From positions 1 to 56,414 of the forward strand of contig JALCNP010000016.1 of the NCBI GenBank assembly GCA_022649135.1: a stretch of 56,414 bases of DNA. The letters run 5' to 3'. The position numbers were made by a program, and so were the translations under genes. Below are positions 1-12,340 of the stretch, one piece after another (the first letter of the stretch is position 1; each line of letters begins with the position of its first letter). The DNA is from Bifidobacterium sp. (GTDB taxonomy: Bacteria > Actinomycetota > Actinomycetes > Actinomycetales > Bifidobacteriaceae). The notes under the pieces were generated by a model. It was not told the DNA's origin. It did no database searches and saw nothing but the letters and a program-made list of their open reading frames with translations.

Positions 1-2
1 GT

Positions 3-80
3 GATGTCAGCGGCCCTGATTTCGCGCGTTTCTCCCGGTCGGGGTACATCCGCTTCCTGGATCGCGTGACGGAACGGTAA
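3..80 (+). CDS. C-terminal end of an unidentified protein (cut by window edge)
   Basis: An open frame runs from the left edge to a TAA at 78-80 and reads as a plausible protein tail ending in FLDRVTER. It is followed about 65 bases later by a hairpin on the same strand, which fits the end of a transcription unit. Only 25 residues are visible, so the family cannot be named and the frame itself is an inference. Confidence 0.35.
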   Translation, partial: DVSGPDFARFSRSGYIRFLDRVTER

Positions 81-146
81 CCGCGATAGGCCTCGGCGCG
101 AACCGTCGGGCGAGATCCCGCAAAGCCTGACGACGAGGGCCGGAGT

Positions 147-181
147 CCCTCTGGCACCGGGAGATTCTCGGCGCCAGAGGG
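147..181. terminator. Candidate terminator hairpin
   Basis: CCCTCTGGC (147-155) pairs perfectly with GCCAGAGGG (173-181) around a 17-base loop. It lies between the partial gene at the left edge and the convergent YesL gene. There is no clear U tract, so the call rests on the stem and the position. Confidence 0.45.
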
Positions 182-278
182 CTTGACCACGCGCGCCGGA
201 CGCCTTCCTCGTCAGCCACCGGCAGGTCTGTTTCGCCAGCGGTCTGAGTGCATGGGGTGTGCAACCTGCGGCTGCCTC

Positions 279-926
279 TTAACGCGTCGGCGCCCCCACC
301 GGTCTGAGGGTGATGATCGAGGCCCGCACCATAAGCGCAATCTGCACCCATGCGGTGCAGGCCATCAGCAGTAGGCCCCAGAAAAACCCCACGAAGAACG
401 GGCCTCCCGGCATGAGCGTCAACAGTATGATGGGGAGCGCATCCAGAACGAAGACGATGATCGCCGTCAGGGGATGATGGATCGCCACGACGAAGGACTG
501 GCGGATCTGCGACCAGACGCTCAGGGAGCTTCTCGAGGTGACCATGAAGATGAAAACCCCACCGACGCTGATGACCGCGATGATGGCGACGACAAAGCCG
601 TACACCATGGACACCATCTGCATGTTCCGCGTCTGGTGGCTGAGGAACCACAGGTCGAACATGGCGAGGGCGACGAAGGCGAGCCATGCGAGCGTCAGCG
701 CGAGGGAGGCCCCGAATCTGCGTGTGAACGCTCGAAGGAACTTCCTCATCACGTGGGCGTCGTCATGCTCGTGCAGGGACCGAACCACCTCGTACAGCGC
801 TCCCGTCGACGCGCCGATGGTGACTATCGGCAGGCAGCATATGAGCCACGCGACATTCACCATCGCCAGATCGCCGATAACCGACATGAAATTGCCATAG
901 CCGCTGTCCTGACGGAAAATACTCAC
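279..926 (-). CDS. YesL family (DUF624) membrane protein
   Basis: This 215-residue protein has about five hydrophobic segments, beginning after a short polar start with the stretch LAMVNVAWLICCLPIVTIGA, which is typical of the YesL/DUF624 family (usually about 200-220 residues). Family members commonly sit in carbohydrate-use loci, often beside ABC sugar importers; their molecular role is not settled. The start is GTG at 926, chosen because AAGGAA lies six bases upstream. It is downstream of, and in the same direction as, the 286-residue membrane protein, 139 bases... more exactly in the gap 927-1099 there is no other gene. No ABC permease genes accompany it here. Family call is firm, function is not. 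Confidence 0.75.
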   Translation of the reverse strand: MSIFRQDSGYGNFMSVIGDLAMVNVAWLICCLPIVTIGASTGALYEVVRSLHEHDDAHVMRKFLRAFTRRFGASLALTLAWLAFVALAMFDLWFLSHQTRNMQMVSMVYGFVVAIIAVISVGGVFIFMVTSRSSLSVWSQIRQSFVVAIHHPLTAIIVFVLDALPIILLTLMPGGPFFVGFFWGLLLMACTAWVQIALMVRASIITLRPVGAPTR

Positions 927-1099
927 TGTGATTCCTTCGCTTTCAGTGTCGTGGATTGCTTTCTTGCGCCGTTTTTCGGGCGGCCGTTCGGCATGTCCGA
1001 CGGATTTTGGCGGCGGTTCTGACTGCCACGGTTCTGACCGCCATGTTCCTCTTTGCGCTCAGGCGGCGGGAGGCCTCCACGGTGACTGGGTGCATGGCG

Positions 1100-1960
1100 C
1101 TACTGTCTGTGCAGAAAGGCGAGGAACTGTTTCGCCTGAACGCCGTTGCGCGAGTTCTGCGCCAATCCGGCCACCGCGGTCGGGCTTGCCGTTGTGAAGG
1201 AGCTCCACATACCCCAATTCCGCAGGCGCAGCCCGTACGGTTCCGCCGCACCCTTGCCGGAACCATTGTAGTTGATGTCGTCGTAATGGGCGTCGCTGTA
1301 CCCCCTGAACGATACGAAGTCGTGGGAATAGGAGGATTTCTGGGAGGCGGTCAGCTCCTTGTCCAGATTGACTATGTACCCATAGCCGGCAAGCACGGAA
1401 AAGACCTTGGGGGATGCGATGACCACATCGATCTCGTGGTTGCTCAGCATCGTCTGCAGCTTGCTCAGCCCGTTGCCATCCTGCCCGAAGGAGGCGTCGA
1501 TCATGACCCCACCGTTGCGGCCCTTGGGCAGTTTCAATGCCGTCGACACCTGCTGCTGCATGGTTTCGGAGTCCTGGGTCTGCAGGACTCCGCCGAACAC
1601 GGCCACGTAGAGTCGCGGCGGGGCGGATGGCGACAGGAAGTGCACCACGAGAAGGACGACGACCACGATGGCGGTGACCGCCACGCCCGTCCGCAGCAGC
1701 AGCTGATCGCGAAAATACGGCCATTTGCGGCTCCAGGGCAGCCGGCGCAGAATCCGAATCCGCGACTGGCCCTTGAACTCGTCGGGCTGGGCCAGGGAGC
1801 TCACCGCCTGGGCCATGCGCCTGGTGGTGTCGCTCGCACTGGTGGTGTCGCTCGCGCCCTCGCTGCGGCCACTGGGCTCGGAAGCGTCCTTTCGCTCGGA
1901 GCGGACCCTGGTCGTGGCTTCGTCGTCGTCGGCGTTTTCCGGATTCCCCGTTGGGGTCAT
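1100..1960 (-). CDS. Unrecognised membrane-anchored extracytoplasmic protein
   Basis: I do not recognise this 286-residue protein. It has a polar, charged N-terminal region of about 95 residues, one strong transmembrane segment (TGVAVTAIVVVVLLVVHFL), then an outside domain of about 165 residues. The outer part contains SNHEIDVVIASPKVFSVLAG and GYIVNLDKEL, which resemble the lobe-hinge language of solute-binding proteins, but this is only a resemblance. The start at 1960 is chosen because GAAGGAG lies seven to eight bases upstream; a longer frame opens at 2008 without such a site. It precedes the YesL gene and is divergent from the alpha-galactosidase, with an operator-like palindrome between. 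A sugar-linked sensing or transport-accessory role is inference. Confidence 0.6.
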   Translation of the reverse strand: MTPTGNPENADDDEATTRVRSERKDASEPSGRSEGASDTTSASDTTRRMAQAVSSLAQPDEFKGQSRIRILRRLPWSRKWPYFRDQLLLRTGVAVTAIVVVVLLVVHFLSPSAPPRLYVAVFGGVLQTQDSETMQQQVSTALKLPKGRNGGVMIDASFGQDGNGLSKLQTMLSNHEIDVVIASPKVFSVLAGYGYIVNLDKELTASQKSSYSHDFVSFRGYSDAHYDDINYNGSGKGAAEPYGLRLRNWGMWSSFTTASPTAVAGLAQNSRNGVQAKQFLAFLHRQ

Positions 1961-2031
1961 GGCAAGAGCTCCTTCGCATGGCACAGACACAGCATGGTCA
2001 TCATCCATAGTAACCCAGAAACAGCATGTTG

Positions 2032-2044
2032 CTTAACCGATTAA
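2032..2044. promoter_or_regulatory. LacI-type operator candidate between divergent genes
   Basis: TTAACCGATTAA (2033-2044) is a near-perfect palindrome with a CG centre, as in LacI-family operators. It lies about 70 bases upstream of the 286-residue protein's start and about 225 bases upstream of the alpha-galactosidase. It matches 11 of 13 positions with the palindrome upstream of the mannanase gene. Confidence 0.45.
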
Positions 2045-2270
2045 TATAAGATAATGGGCGACGTATGGCCTCCTTCGTGGCATAAGCGGCGAGGATGGCG
2101 CATTCGCCGTGCGATCCGCGCGAGCAATGTATGCGGGCCTTTGAACGCGGTGTTTGCGTTAAGCTGAGACCATGCGCGACGGAGCCGGGTGATTGTCTCG
2201 ACGAGCGGTGGCGATTGCACGATCCGGTCGACAGTAATACGAGTCAGCGTCGGAAAGCACAGGGAGTAAT

Positions 2271-4454
2271 ATGTTTGATCACGGTCCGCACGTTGTGATG
2301 CGAGCACACGGCATGTGCCTGATAGTGAAGGCCCCGGAGAACGAGATTCCGAAGATCGAATACTGGGGCGGTGATCTGGGGGATCTGGACGATTCGGCCC
2401 TTGTCTCCATCGACCGCATGACCGTGCGGCAGACGCCGCCGGCGACGCTGGACGCCTCCTGGAGACCGTCGCTGCTTCCCCAGGGGGCCGAAGCATGGTC
2501 GGGCCGTCCGGGATTCCAAGGGTTCCGGGGCAATCGCCCGGTGTTCCCCCACTGGACTCGGGTGGAGACGACATCATCCCCGGACGGGGATGAGCTGACC
2601 GTCGTCGGCGAAGACGACAACGCCCGGATTCGTCTGTGCACGCGTGTGCGCATCACGGTCGGGGGACTTGTGACCATTCGTCACACCATCACCAACGCCG
2701 CAGCCGTGGGCCCGAGGGAATCAGAACGGATCGATCCGCTTGTCGTCCAATGGCTGGAGCCATGCCTGCCCGTGCCCAGGGGCGTGGACACCCTCACCTC
2801 GTTCACCGGGCGGTGGCCTCTGGAAAAGCAGCCGGTCAGCACCGGCCTTCCCGCAGGCTCCATCACCAGGGAGAGCCGCCGCGGGAAAACGGGGCACGAT
2901 GCGCCGTGGATGTTCATTCTCAGCGAGGGGCCGGCGGAGTTCTCACGCGGCCGGGTCTGGGCATGCCATCTTGCATGGAGCGCGGACGCCACGTATCGTC
3001 TCGACAACATGCCCCAGCATCAGCCGGTGTTCGGCGCCGGTGAACTGCTGGGCCCCGGAGAGATCGAACTTGCCCCGTCGCAAAGCTACACGACACCGGA
3101 AACCTGCTTCTCCTATTCCGATCACGGTCTTGATGGAATGGCGGAGCGCTTCCACCGCTGGCTGCGCTCCATGCCCGGGCATGTGTCCGGTCCGCGTCCC
3201 CTGACGCTCAACACCTGGGAGGCCGTCTATTTCGACCACAACGAGGAGGTTCTGCGCAGGCTTGCGAGAAAGGCCGCGGATGTGGGCGTGGAGCGCTTCG
3301 TCCTCGACGACGGCTGGTTCCACGAGCGGCGCGACGACGGCGCGGGTCTGGGGGATTGGGTCGTCGACCCCGATGTGTGGCCCCATGGCCTCGACGGGCT
3401 GGCCGGTTATGTGCACGAGCTCGGAATGCAGTTCGGATTGTGGTTCGAGCCCGAGATGATCAACCTCGACTCGGATCTCGCCCGAGAGCATCCCGAATGG
3501 ATTCTCGCGCAGCCCCAGGCCGTTCCGGTTCCCTCTGACATCTCGTATCGCAACCAGTATGTGCTCGATCTGGCCAATCCCCAGGCATACGAGCATGTGT
3601 TCTCTCAGATGGCCGTTCTCGTCGAGCGGCTGCATGTGGACTACATCAAGTGGGACCACAACCGCGAGGTGACCGAAGCCGTGCATGAGGGACATTACGG
3701 GCTGCATGACCAGACGGAGTCCGTCTACCGGCTTTTCGACGATCTCAAGACCCGTTTCGCCTGGCTGGAGATAGAGAGCTGTTCGTCGGGCGGCGCCCGC
3801 ACCGACGCCGGCATTCTGCAGCATGCCGATCGCATCTGGGCCTCGGACTCGAACGACCCGCGCGATCGCGTCGACATTCAGCGTTGGACCGAGCTCATCG
3901 TTCCCCCGGAGATGATCGGCGCGCATATCGGGCCGTCTCCCGCGCATTCCAGCGGCCGCGCGACGGATCTGAGCTATCGTGCCGCGATCTCCCTGGAGGG
4001 CTCCGCCGGCTTCGAATGGAATCTTCTCGAATGCACGGACGAGGAGATTGGCACGTTGACGAGCTTCGCGGGTCTGTACAAGGAGCTGCGCGGCCTGCTG
4101 CATTCCGGAACCGTCCATCATGCTGACTTCGCCGATCCCGCCCTCCGGGCGAGGGGCGTGGTCGGCGATGACGGCAGGCACGCCGTCTGGGTCGTGGCCA
4201 CGGTGGACAATCCGAGCGACGCGCTCCTGGAAAGCCTGCATGTGCAGGGTCTTGACCCCACGTTGACCTACCGCATACGGATGCGCAAGGAGATCGGCGA
4301 ATCTCAATGGGGGTGGGTCACCCCGCAGTGGCTGACCGAGGCCCAGGGCGACGAAGGGTTCGTCGCGCGGGGGTCCCTGCTGGAGACGATCGGGCTTCAG
4401 CTTCCGAGCCTGTGGCCGGTGCAGGCGATCGTGCTGGAGTTCACCGCGCTCTGA
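2271..4454 (+). CDS. Alpha-galactosidase, GH36
   Basis: This enzyme removes alpha-1,6-linked galactose from oligosaccharides such as raffinose or galactomannan fragments. The 727-residue length is normal for bacterial GH36. The catalytic signature is visible: YIKWDHNR with nucleophile Asp462, and CSSGGARTDAGIL followed by WASDSNDPRDR with acid/base Asp526; the 64-residue spacing fits the family. An N-terminal beta-sandwich (about 1-310), a TIM barrel (about 310-640) and a C-terminal beta domain follow the usual order. No signal peptide is seen, so it should act in the cytosol on imported sugars. The ATG at 2271 is preceded by AGGGAG five bases upstream. It converges on the mannanase gene and is divergent from the YesL operon. 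Exact substrate is inferred only. Confidence 0.93.
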   Translation: MFDHGPHVVMRAHGMCLIVKAPENEIPKIEYWGGDLGDLDDSALVSIDRMTVRQTPPATLDASWRPSLLPQGAEAWSGRPGFQGFRGNRPVFPHWTRVETTSSPDGDELTVVGEDDNARIRLCTRVRITVGGLVTIRHTITNAAAVGPRESERIDPLVVQWLEPCLPVPRGVDTLTSFTGRWPLEKQPVSTGLPAGSITRESRRGKTGHDAPWMFILSEGPAEFSRGRVWACHLAWSADATYRLDNMPQHQPVFGAGELLGPGEIELAPSQSYTTPETCFSYSDHGLDGMAERFHRWLRSMPGHVSGPRPLTLNTWEAVYFDHNEEVLRRLARKAADVGVERFVLDDGWFHERRDDGAGLGDWVVDPDVWPHGLDGLAGYVHELGMQFGLWFEPEMINLDSDLAREHPEWILAQPQAVPVPSDISYRNQYVLDLANPQAYEHVFSQMAVLVERLHVDYIKWDHNREVTEAVHEGHYGLHDQTESVYRLFDDLKTRFAWLEIESCSSGGARTDAGILQHADRIWASDSNDPRDRVDIQRWTELIVPPEMIGAHIGPSPAHSSGRATDLSYRAAISLEGSAGFEWNLLECTDEEIGTLTSFAGLYKELRGLLHSGTVHHADFADPALRARGVVGDDGRHAVWVVATVDNPSDALLESLHVQGLDPTLTYRIRMRKEIGESQWGWVTPQWLTEAQGDEGFVARGSLLETIGLQLPSLWPVQAIVLEFTAL

Positions 4455-4506
4455 TCGGCCGCCTTGCGAGGCGGTGGCGCCGGGACGTGACTATGGCCGA
4501 TATGTG

Positions 4507-4590
4507 CGGAGCGCCCGCTCGCGTATGCCGACGAACGGCGGATCGACTGTCGAATCCGTGTTCGGCGGCGTCACGCGAGCGGGCGCTCCG
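4507..4590. terminator. Bidirectional terminator, alpha-galactosidase / mannanase
   Basis: An 18-bp perfect inverted repeat (CGGAGCGCCCGCTCGCGT at 4507-4524 and its complement at 4573-4590) closes a second, interrupted stem in its loop (ATCCG/CGGAT, GTTC/GAAC). It sits between two convergent genes, so it can serve both. Confidence 0.8.
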
Positions 4591-4620
4591 CTTTCCATTC
4601 GGCCTACCGGGGTCTGTTCT

Positions 4621-7600
4621 TTACCGGTTCCCTCCCTTCCATGAATGCATTCTTGCGAGCATGATCCCGATCGCGGAGATCACGGTAAGCAGGGTGGCCA
4701 GCAGTGCGATGGCCGCTGCGGACGATCCCGTATCCGCCAAAGACGACTGTGCACCACCTTTGTCTGCCGCGGTCGTGCCGGAGGTGCCACCTCCCGGCTG
4801 GGTGGTTGCGGTGATGGGGCATGTTGCAGGATCCATGGCGGCGATGTCGAGCACGTTGGCCGGTAGAGTGTTGTCTGCGGGGGTGCCGCTCCCCGTGTCC
4901 CCCGAGTCGCCGGAGCCTTCGGAACTGCTGCTGCCCGTCAGGGTGATGTTGTCGACGGCGAAGTCGATGGAGTTGTCCGCCGTGTTCCACTGGTTTGCGG
5001 CGATGACGAACTCCTTCATGCTCGCGAGGTCGGCCGCTGCAGGCGCGGGAGCGTCTCCCGTCACCTTGGGCCAGGTCTGCGTGAATTCGCTGATCGGGAT
5101 GGATATGGTCTTCCATCCCGTGAAGTCGAGCTTGACGTCATGCTCGAAGTAGGTGCCTCCGGCGGTGTTGCTGCCCAGCTGCAGGGACATCGCATTCCCT
5201 GAGTTGTCGCCGTTGACGTCGAGGGTGACGGTGTCCATGCCGGTCCAGTCGGCGGATCCGAGGTGCTTTGCGGTGTCGATCCACGTTGTTTTGGCGGTGG
5301 CGAAGTCGGCCTTGAACTGCATGGCCTGTTTGCTGTTGTCGCCGGTGGCCAGGGAGAGATACTGCGTGTTCTTGCGGTTGCCCCATGCGGATTGCACGTC
5401 CGCATCGCTCGCGTACGACTCGAAATCGTCCACCGTGATCGGTTTGACGCTCTGTGTCACGGCGATGTTGTCGACGGCGAAGTTGATGGAGTCTCCGCTC
5501 CACCGGGAGGCGGCGATGACGAACTCCTTCATGCTCGCAAGGTCGGCTGCGCCGGGGGTTGCGGGGTTGCTCGGATCCTTTGGATCTGGCCAGCTTTGCT
5601 TGAATTCGCCGATCGGGATGGATACGGTCTTCCATCCCGTGAAGTCGAGCTTGAGCTGGTAGAGGAAGTACGTCCCGGTGTTGCTGCCCAGCTGGATCGC
5701 CATGGCGTTGTTGGACCCATCGCCGTTGACGTCGAGGGTGACGGTGTCCATACCGGTCCAGTCGGCGGATCCAAGGGATTTCGAGACGTCTATCCACGTT
5801 GTTTTGGCGGTGGCGAAGTCGGCCTTGAACTGCATGGCCTGCTTGCTGTTGTCACCGGTGGTCAGGGAGAGGTTCTCCGTGTGCCCGCGGCCTCCGCCGT
5901 TCCACGCCGACTGCAGATCGGCGTCCGTCGCGTACGACTCGAAGTCGTCCACCGTGTCGGTGGTGACCGGTGCCGTTGGCGTCTTGCCGGGATCATAAGG
6001 ATCTCGCGTGCCTCCCAGCATGATGGAATCAAGCTGGATGTCGCCGGTTTTCGGGTACGCCTGCGTCGACGTGCTGTTGTCGTTGATGTAGATGGCGAAG
6101 CCGGAGATCTGGCTGAGCAGTTTCTGCGAGGTCTTCTTGGCGGCGTTTGCGGTGTCCCATGACGCCGGGTGAAAATCGCTGCCGTTGCCGTCGGCATCCC
6201 CGAAGCTCAGTGTCACGGTTTTCCCGCCCTTGTCGGCCAGTGACGGATATGCCTCGAAGGTGACACCGCCGGCCTGGAACTGGATGACCAGCTTCTGCCC
6301 CGAGCCGTCCGAATCCAGGAAGAGGTTCATGTTGTTGAATCCCGACCAGTTCATCGTCGGCGAATAGGAGCGCGTGAATCCGTTGTACCCGGGGTAGGCG
6401 TTGAAATCGTAATGGAAGTTGAAGGCCTGCTTGCCACCGGCTTCCGGGCTGGCGACGAGGCTTGCGTTTGAGCTCGAGGTGTTGTTCGTGGAGTAGACGG
6501 CGTCGAAGTCGGCCATGGAATCGTAGTTGTCGAAACTGTCGATCTCATTGGCGGGTGTGGCGGGTTTTTGTCCGAGAGTGACGGTGACCGCGTTGCTCGC
6601 ATCCGGCGAGGGCAGCACGGCGCCGGTGATGGTGCTGATGGTCGGGGTCAGGGTGAGCTTGGTGTTGTCCAGCGCGATGCCGTCCTTCGACAGGTCGGTG
6701 GATCCTTCGAAGTAGCCGTTGCAGTGCCAGGACAGCGCAATGGTGATGGCGTGCCCCTGTGCGTCCTTGCGGTCGAGCGACACGAAGGCGCTCCGCGTGT
6801 TGAGTTCGTTCGCGGGTATGTTGTCGGCCTTCACGCGCACGGTGAGGGTGCTGGTGGTGACGCGTTCGCCGGCAACCGGAGTGACGATTCGCGCGGTCGC
6901 CTTTCGGGGCGTCGCTGTTGTCGTCGCCGTGTAGTCAACGTTTCCGGAAGAGGCCCAGAGGTTCGCGGAGCTCGTGGCGAATTCCTTAAAGGCAGGTTCG
7001 CCGATTGATCCCTTCCACGGCGTGTAGGCCTGGAAACTGTCGCCGCTGCCGCCGAAATTGGCCCATGTCATCATATAGGCGGTTTTCGGCGCCCCCTTCG
7101 CTATCGCCTGGGCGAGCTGGGAGAAGAATTCCGGATTGGCGTTGGCCGTTTCGGTGATCTTGCGGCCATTGGTCTGGCCGAATTCCGTGAAGGCGCTGAC
7201 CTTGCCGCTGTTCTGGGCGAGGTTGCCGATCATCGCCATGTCTTTGACGGCGGTGCTGATCCACGTGCTTGAATCGCTTCCGGCGCTGGTGGAGTCGTAG
7301 TAGTCGTAGCCGAGGACGTCCACATAGTCGTCGCCGGGATAGGTCGCCAGATAGTCCGCGGGGTCGCCGTTGAACGTGCCTCCGGGAGAATATGCGTAGA
7401 GCAGGTTGTGCACGCCCTTGACATCCCTGAGATAGTTGACGATGTATCGGTACAGCTCTATGTATTCGGTTGTGGACGCGTGCGTCGCGCCCCACCAGAA
7501 CCAGTTGCCGTTGTTCTCGTGCAGGGGACGGAAGATGATGGGGATGAGGTTGCCCTGGGCGTCCTTTGAGCTCTGCGCGACCTTGGCGATGCCGTCGAGG

Positions 7601-8160
7601 TATGAGGTGAACGTCTTTGAGTACTTCCCCCCCGGGAGGATCTCGTCAGCCACCTTGGTGGTGTCGTTGTAGGCTCCGTTCGTGGCGGGATTGTGCCAGT
7701 GCGCCGAAAGCGTGACTATCGCGCCCTCCTTGTTCGCGGCGGCGATGTCCTTGGCCAGCGCCTGGGCGTTGGCATCCTGTGAGGCGCCGCTGGCTCCGGG
7801 CTTCTCCTCGCCGGTGAGGCCCAGACCCGCATCCCATCCCATCACGGCCGGGTATTTGCCGGTCATCTCGTATACGTCGCCGTTCGCGGCCGTTGGGCTT
7901 ATAGCCTCGTCCGTAGCGTGCTGCTGCCCGAATCGCAGCCCGCCGGCGGTGGTGTCGGCAAGCTTCTTGAACAGGGCCCGCGTTTGGCTTGTCGCGTTTC
8001 CATCGCTCACGTTCACGGCAGTCGTCGCCGTGATCGTGGTCGCCGCCGCTGACGCCGCGGCCGGCAGCGATGCCATACCGAGAATGGTCGCACAGGCTGT
8101 CCCCCATGCGATCAGCTGTCGGGGCAATAGTTTGATCATGCTGTTTCCCTCTATCTTCAT
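4621..8160 (-). CDS. Secreted, wall-anchored beta-mannanase, GH26 with three binding modules
   Basis: An endo-beta-1,4-mannanase that should cut mannan or galactomannan at the cell surface. From the ATG at 8160 (AGGAG nine bases upstream; ATG 8139 with GAGGG is an equally good start and gives a more typical signal peptide, MIKLLPRQ...) the 1179 residues hold: signal peptide; GH26 barrel (about 45-400) with FRPLHEN, acid/base Glu215, and AFTEFG, nucleophile Glu326; an Ig-like domain (about 425-540); three related beta-sandwich modules beginning DSFDNY, DDFESY and DDFESY (about 540-720, 737-905, 910-1075), probably CBM23-like mannan binders; a Gly/Ser/Thr-rich spacer; sortase-type signal LADTG (1141-1145), hydrophobic segment and basic tail. 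The last two modules are near copies. A LacI-type operator candidate lies upstream. Confidence 0.92.
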   Translation of the reverse strand: MKIEGNSMIKLLPRQLIAWGTACATILGMASLPAAASAAATTITATTAVNVSDGNATSQTRALFKKLADTTAGGLRFGQQHATDEAISPTAANGDVYEMTGKYPAVMGWDAGLGLTGEEKPGASGASQDANAQALAKDIAAANKEGAIVTLSAHWHNPATNGAYNDTTKVADEILPGGKYSKTFTSYLDGIAKVAQSSKDAQGNLIPIIFRPLHENNGNWFWWGATHASTTEYIELYRYIVNYLRDVKGVHNLLYAYSPGGTFNGDPADYLATYPGDDYVDVLGYDYYDSTSAGSDSSTWISTAVKDMAMIGNLAQNSGKVSAFTEFGQTNGRKITETANANPEFFSQLAQAIAKGAPKTAYMMTWANFGGSGDSFQAYTPWKGSIGEPAFKEFATSSANLWASSGNVDYTATTTATPRKATARIVTPVAGERVTTSTLTVRVKADNIPANELNTRSAFVSLDRKDAQGHAITIALSWHCNGYFEGSTDLSKDGIALDNTKLTLTPTISTITGAVLPSPDASNAVTVTLGQKPATPANEIDSFDNYDSMADFDAVYSTNNTSSSNASLVASPEAGGKQAFNFHYDFNAYPGYNGFTRSYSPTMNWSGFNNMNLFLDSDGSGQKLVIQFQAGGVTFEAYPSLADKGGKTVTLSFGDADGNGSDFHPASWDTANAAKKTSQKLLSQISGFAIYINDNSTSTQAYPKTGDIQLDSIMLGGTRDPYDPGKTPTAPVTTDTVDDFESYATDADLQSAWNGGGRGHTENLSLTTGDNSKQAMQFKADFATAKTTWIDVSKSLGSADWTGMDTVTLDVNGDGSNNAMAIQLGSNTGTYFLYQLKLDFTGWKTVSIPIGEFKQSWPDPKDPSNPATPGAADLASMKEFVIAASRWSGDSINFAVDNIAVTQSVKPITVDDFESYASDADVQSAWGNRKNTQYLSLATGDNSKQAMQFKADFATAKTTWIDTAKHLGSADWTGMDTVTLDVNGDNSGNAMSLQLGSNTAGGTYFEHDVKLDFTGWKTISIPISEFTQTWPKVTGDAPAPAAADLASMKEFVIAANQWNTADNSIDFAVDNITLTGSSSSEGSGDSGDTGSGTPADNTLPANVLDIAAMDPATCPITATTQPGGGTSGTTAADKGGAQSSLADTGSSAAAIALLATLLTVISAIGIMLARMHSWKGGNR
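4930..5960. repeat. Intragenic duplication of a carbohydrate-binding module
   Basis: Two copies of about 513 bp lie in tandem inside the mannanase gene. For example CGATGACGAACTCCTTCATG occurs at 5001 and again at 5514, and GAGGGTGACGGTGTCCAT at 5221 and 5734, giving a constant 513-base (171-codon) offset. The copies encode the two last binding modules and differ by scattered bases and short indels in the linkers. Confidence 0.85.
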
Positions 8161-8210
8161 TGATTCCATCTCCTCTTCTTTGTGGGGGACGGATAGTTAT
8201 AAATGTATCA

Positions 8211-8226
8211 ACTTAAGCGATAAAGT
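8211..8226. promoter_or_regulatory. LacI-type operator candidate upstream of mannanase
   Basis: ACTTAAGCGATAAAGT is an imperfect palindrome (12 of 16 positions symmetric) with a CG centre, about 50 bases upstream of the mannanase start. CTTAAGCGATAAA matches CTTAACCGATTAA at 2032-2044 at 11 of 13 positions. Confidence 0.45.
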
Positions 8227-8802
8227 TCTAGTCCCGCATGGCTTAAGACCATCATTCAATATGCGTCCGGCTCATTTTTGACGAAACCCCTGCGAATGAG
8301 ATGTGCGATTGACCGCGGTATGCCGACATGCAATGCGTGAGATGCGACTGTCGATGAATTGCCATGCGACGATGGAATGCGTCTAGATGTTGAATTTGCA
8401 ACGTTTCTGTCATGTGTGGCGGTCCGGTGAATATGAATGAGTGGAAGAGGAGCGCGTGTGACTGTGCTTTCGCGTTCACAGAAAGTGTTCGTTTCGTGAC
8501 TGAAGCAGTTAAGCGTCGAGCACCGAGTGACGGGGGGTGGGTGACGGGCGCCGAGTGACGGAGAACGAGCAATGGGGAGGTGATGATGGGTGAGGGTAGG
8601 CGGTTGGGCACAGACCGCTGAGGGGTATGCGACTGAGCGGGAGCGGATGAGCGGGAGCGACTGAAGCCGGGACGGGATGGGTGAGGGTAAGCGGGGCTGG
8701 CTGCCTCGCAGCTTCGGGGAAGGCGATGCCCTCGGGCATGGCGGGCTGTCTCCCGTTCCATGGCCGAGGGTGATGAACCGATTCAGCTGTGCGGTCCGAC
8801 TG
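8227..8802. other. Gene-poor gap with degenerate G-rich repeats
   Basis: I see no convincing gene. The part next to the mannanase is AT-rich and probably holds its promoter. From about 8505 to 8700 the plus strand is made of iterated G-rich words: GATGGGTGAGGGTA occurs twice (near 8585 and 8677), GAGCGGGAGCG twice, and GAGTGACGG twice. Open frames here have repetitive, low-complexity translations and are best explained as by-products of this composition. Confidence 0.5.
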
Positions 8803-12255
<3,453 letters not shown>

Positions 12256-12324
12256 TCACGATCGGCCCTCGGTGTCGCTGCATTGTCATTATGTGCGCTC
12301 CGCGCATTCCGTGCCATGTCCGTT

Positions 12325-12340
12325 TGCATGATAATATGCA
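12325..12340. promoter_or_regulatory. Inverted repeat in the lacZ / araC-type intergenic region
   Basis: TGCAT-N6-ATGCA lies between the divergent beta-galactosidase and regulator genes, overlapping one possible start codon of the regulator. It may be the regulator's own binding site; there is no experimental pointer in the sequence beyond symmetry and position. Confidence 0.35.

Noticed and set aside
2943..4307. 454-residue open frame antisense to the alpha-galactosidase
   Set aside because: It is fully inside a well-supported GH36 gene and shows no family pattern; high GC content makes long antisense frames common.
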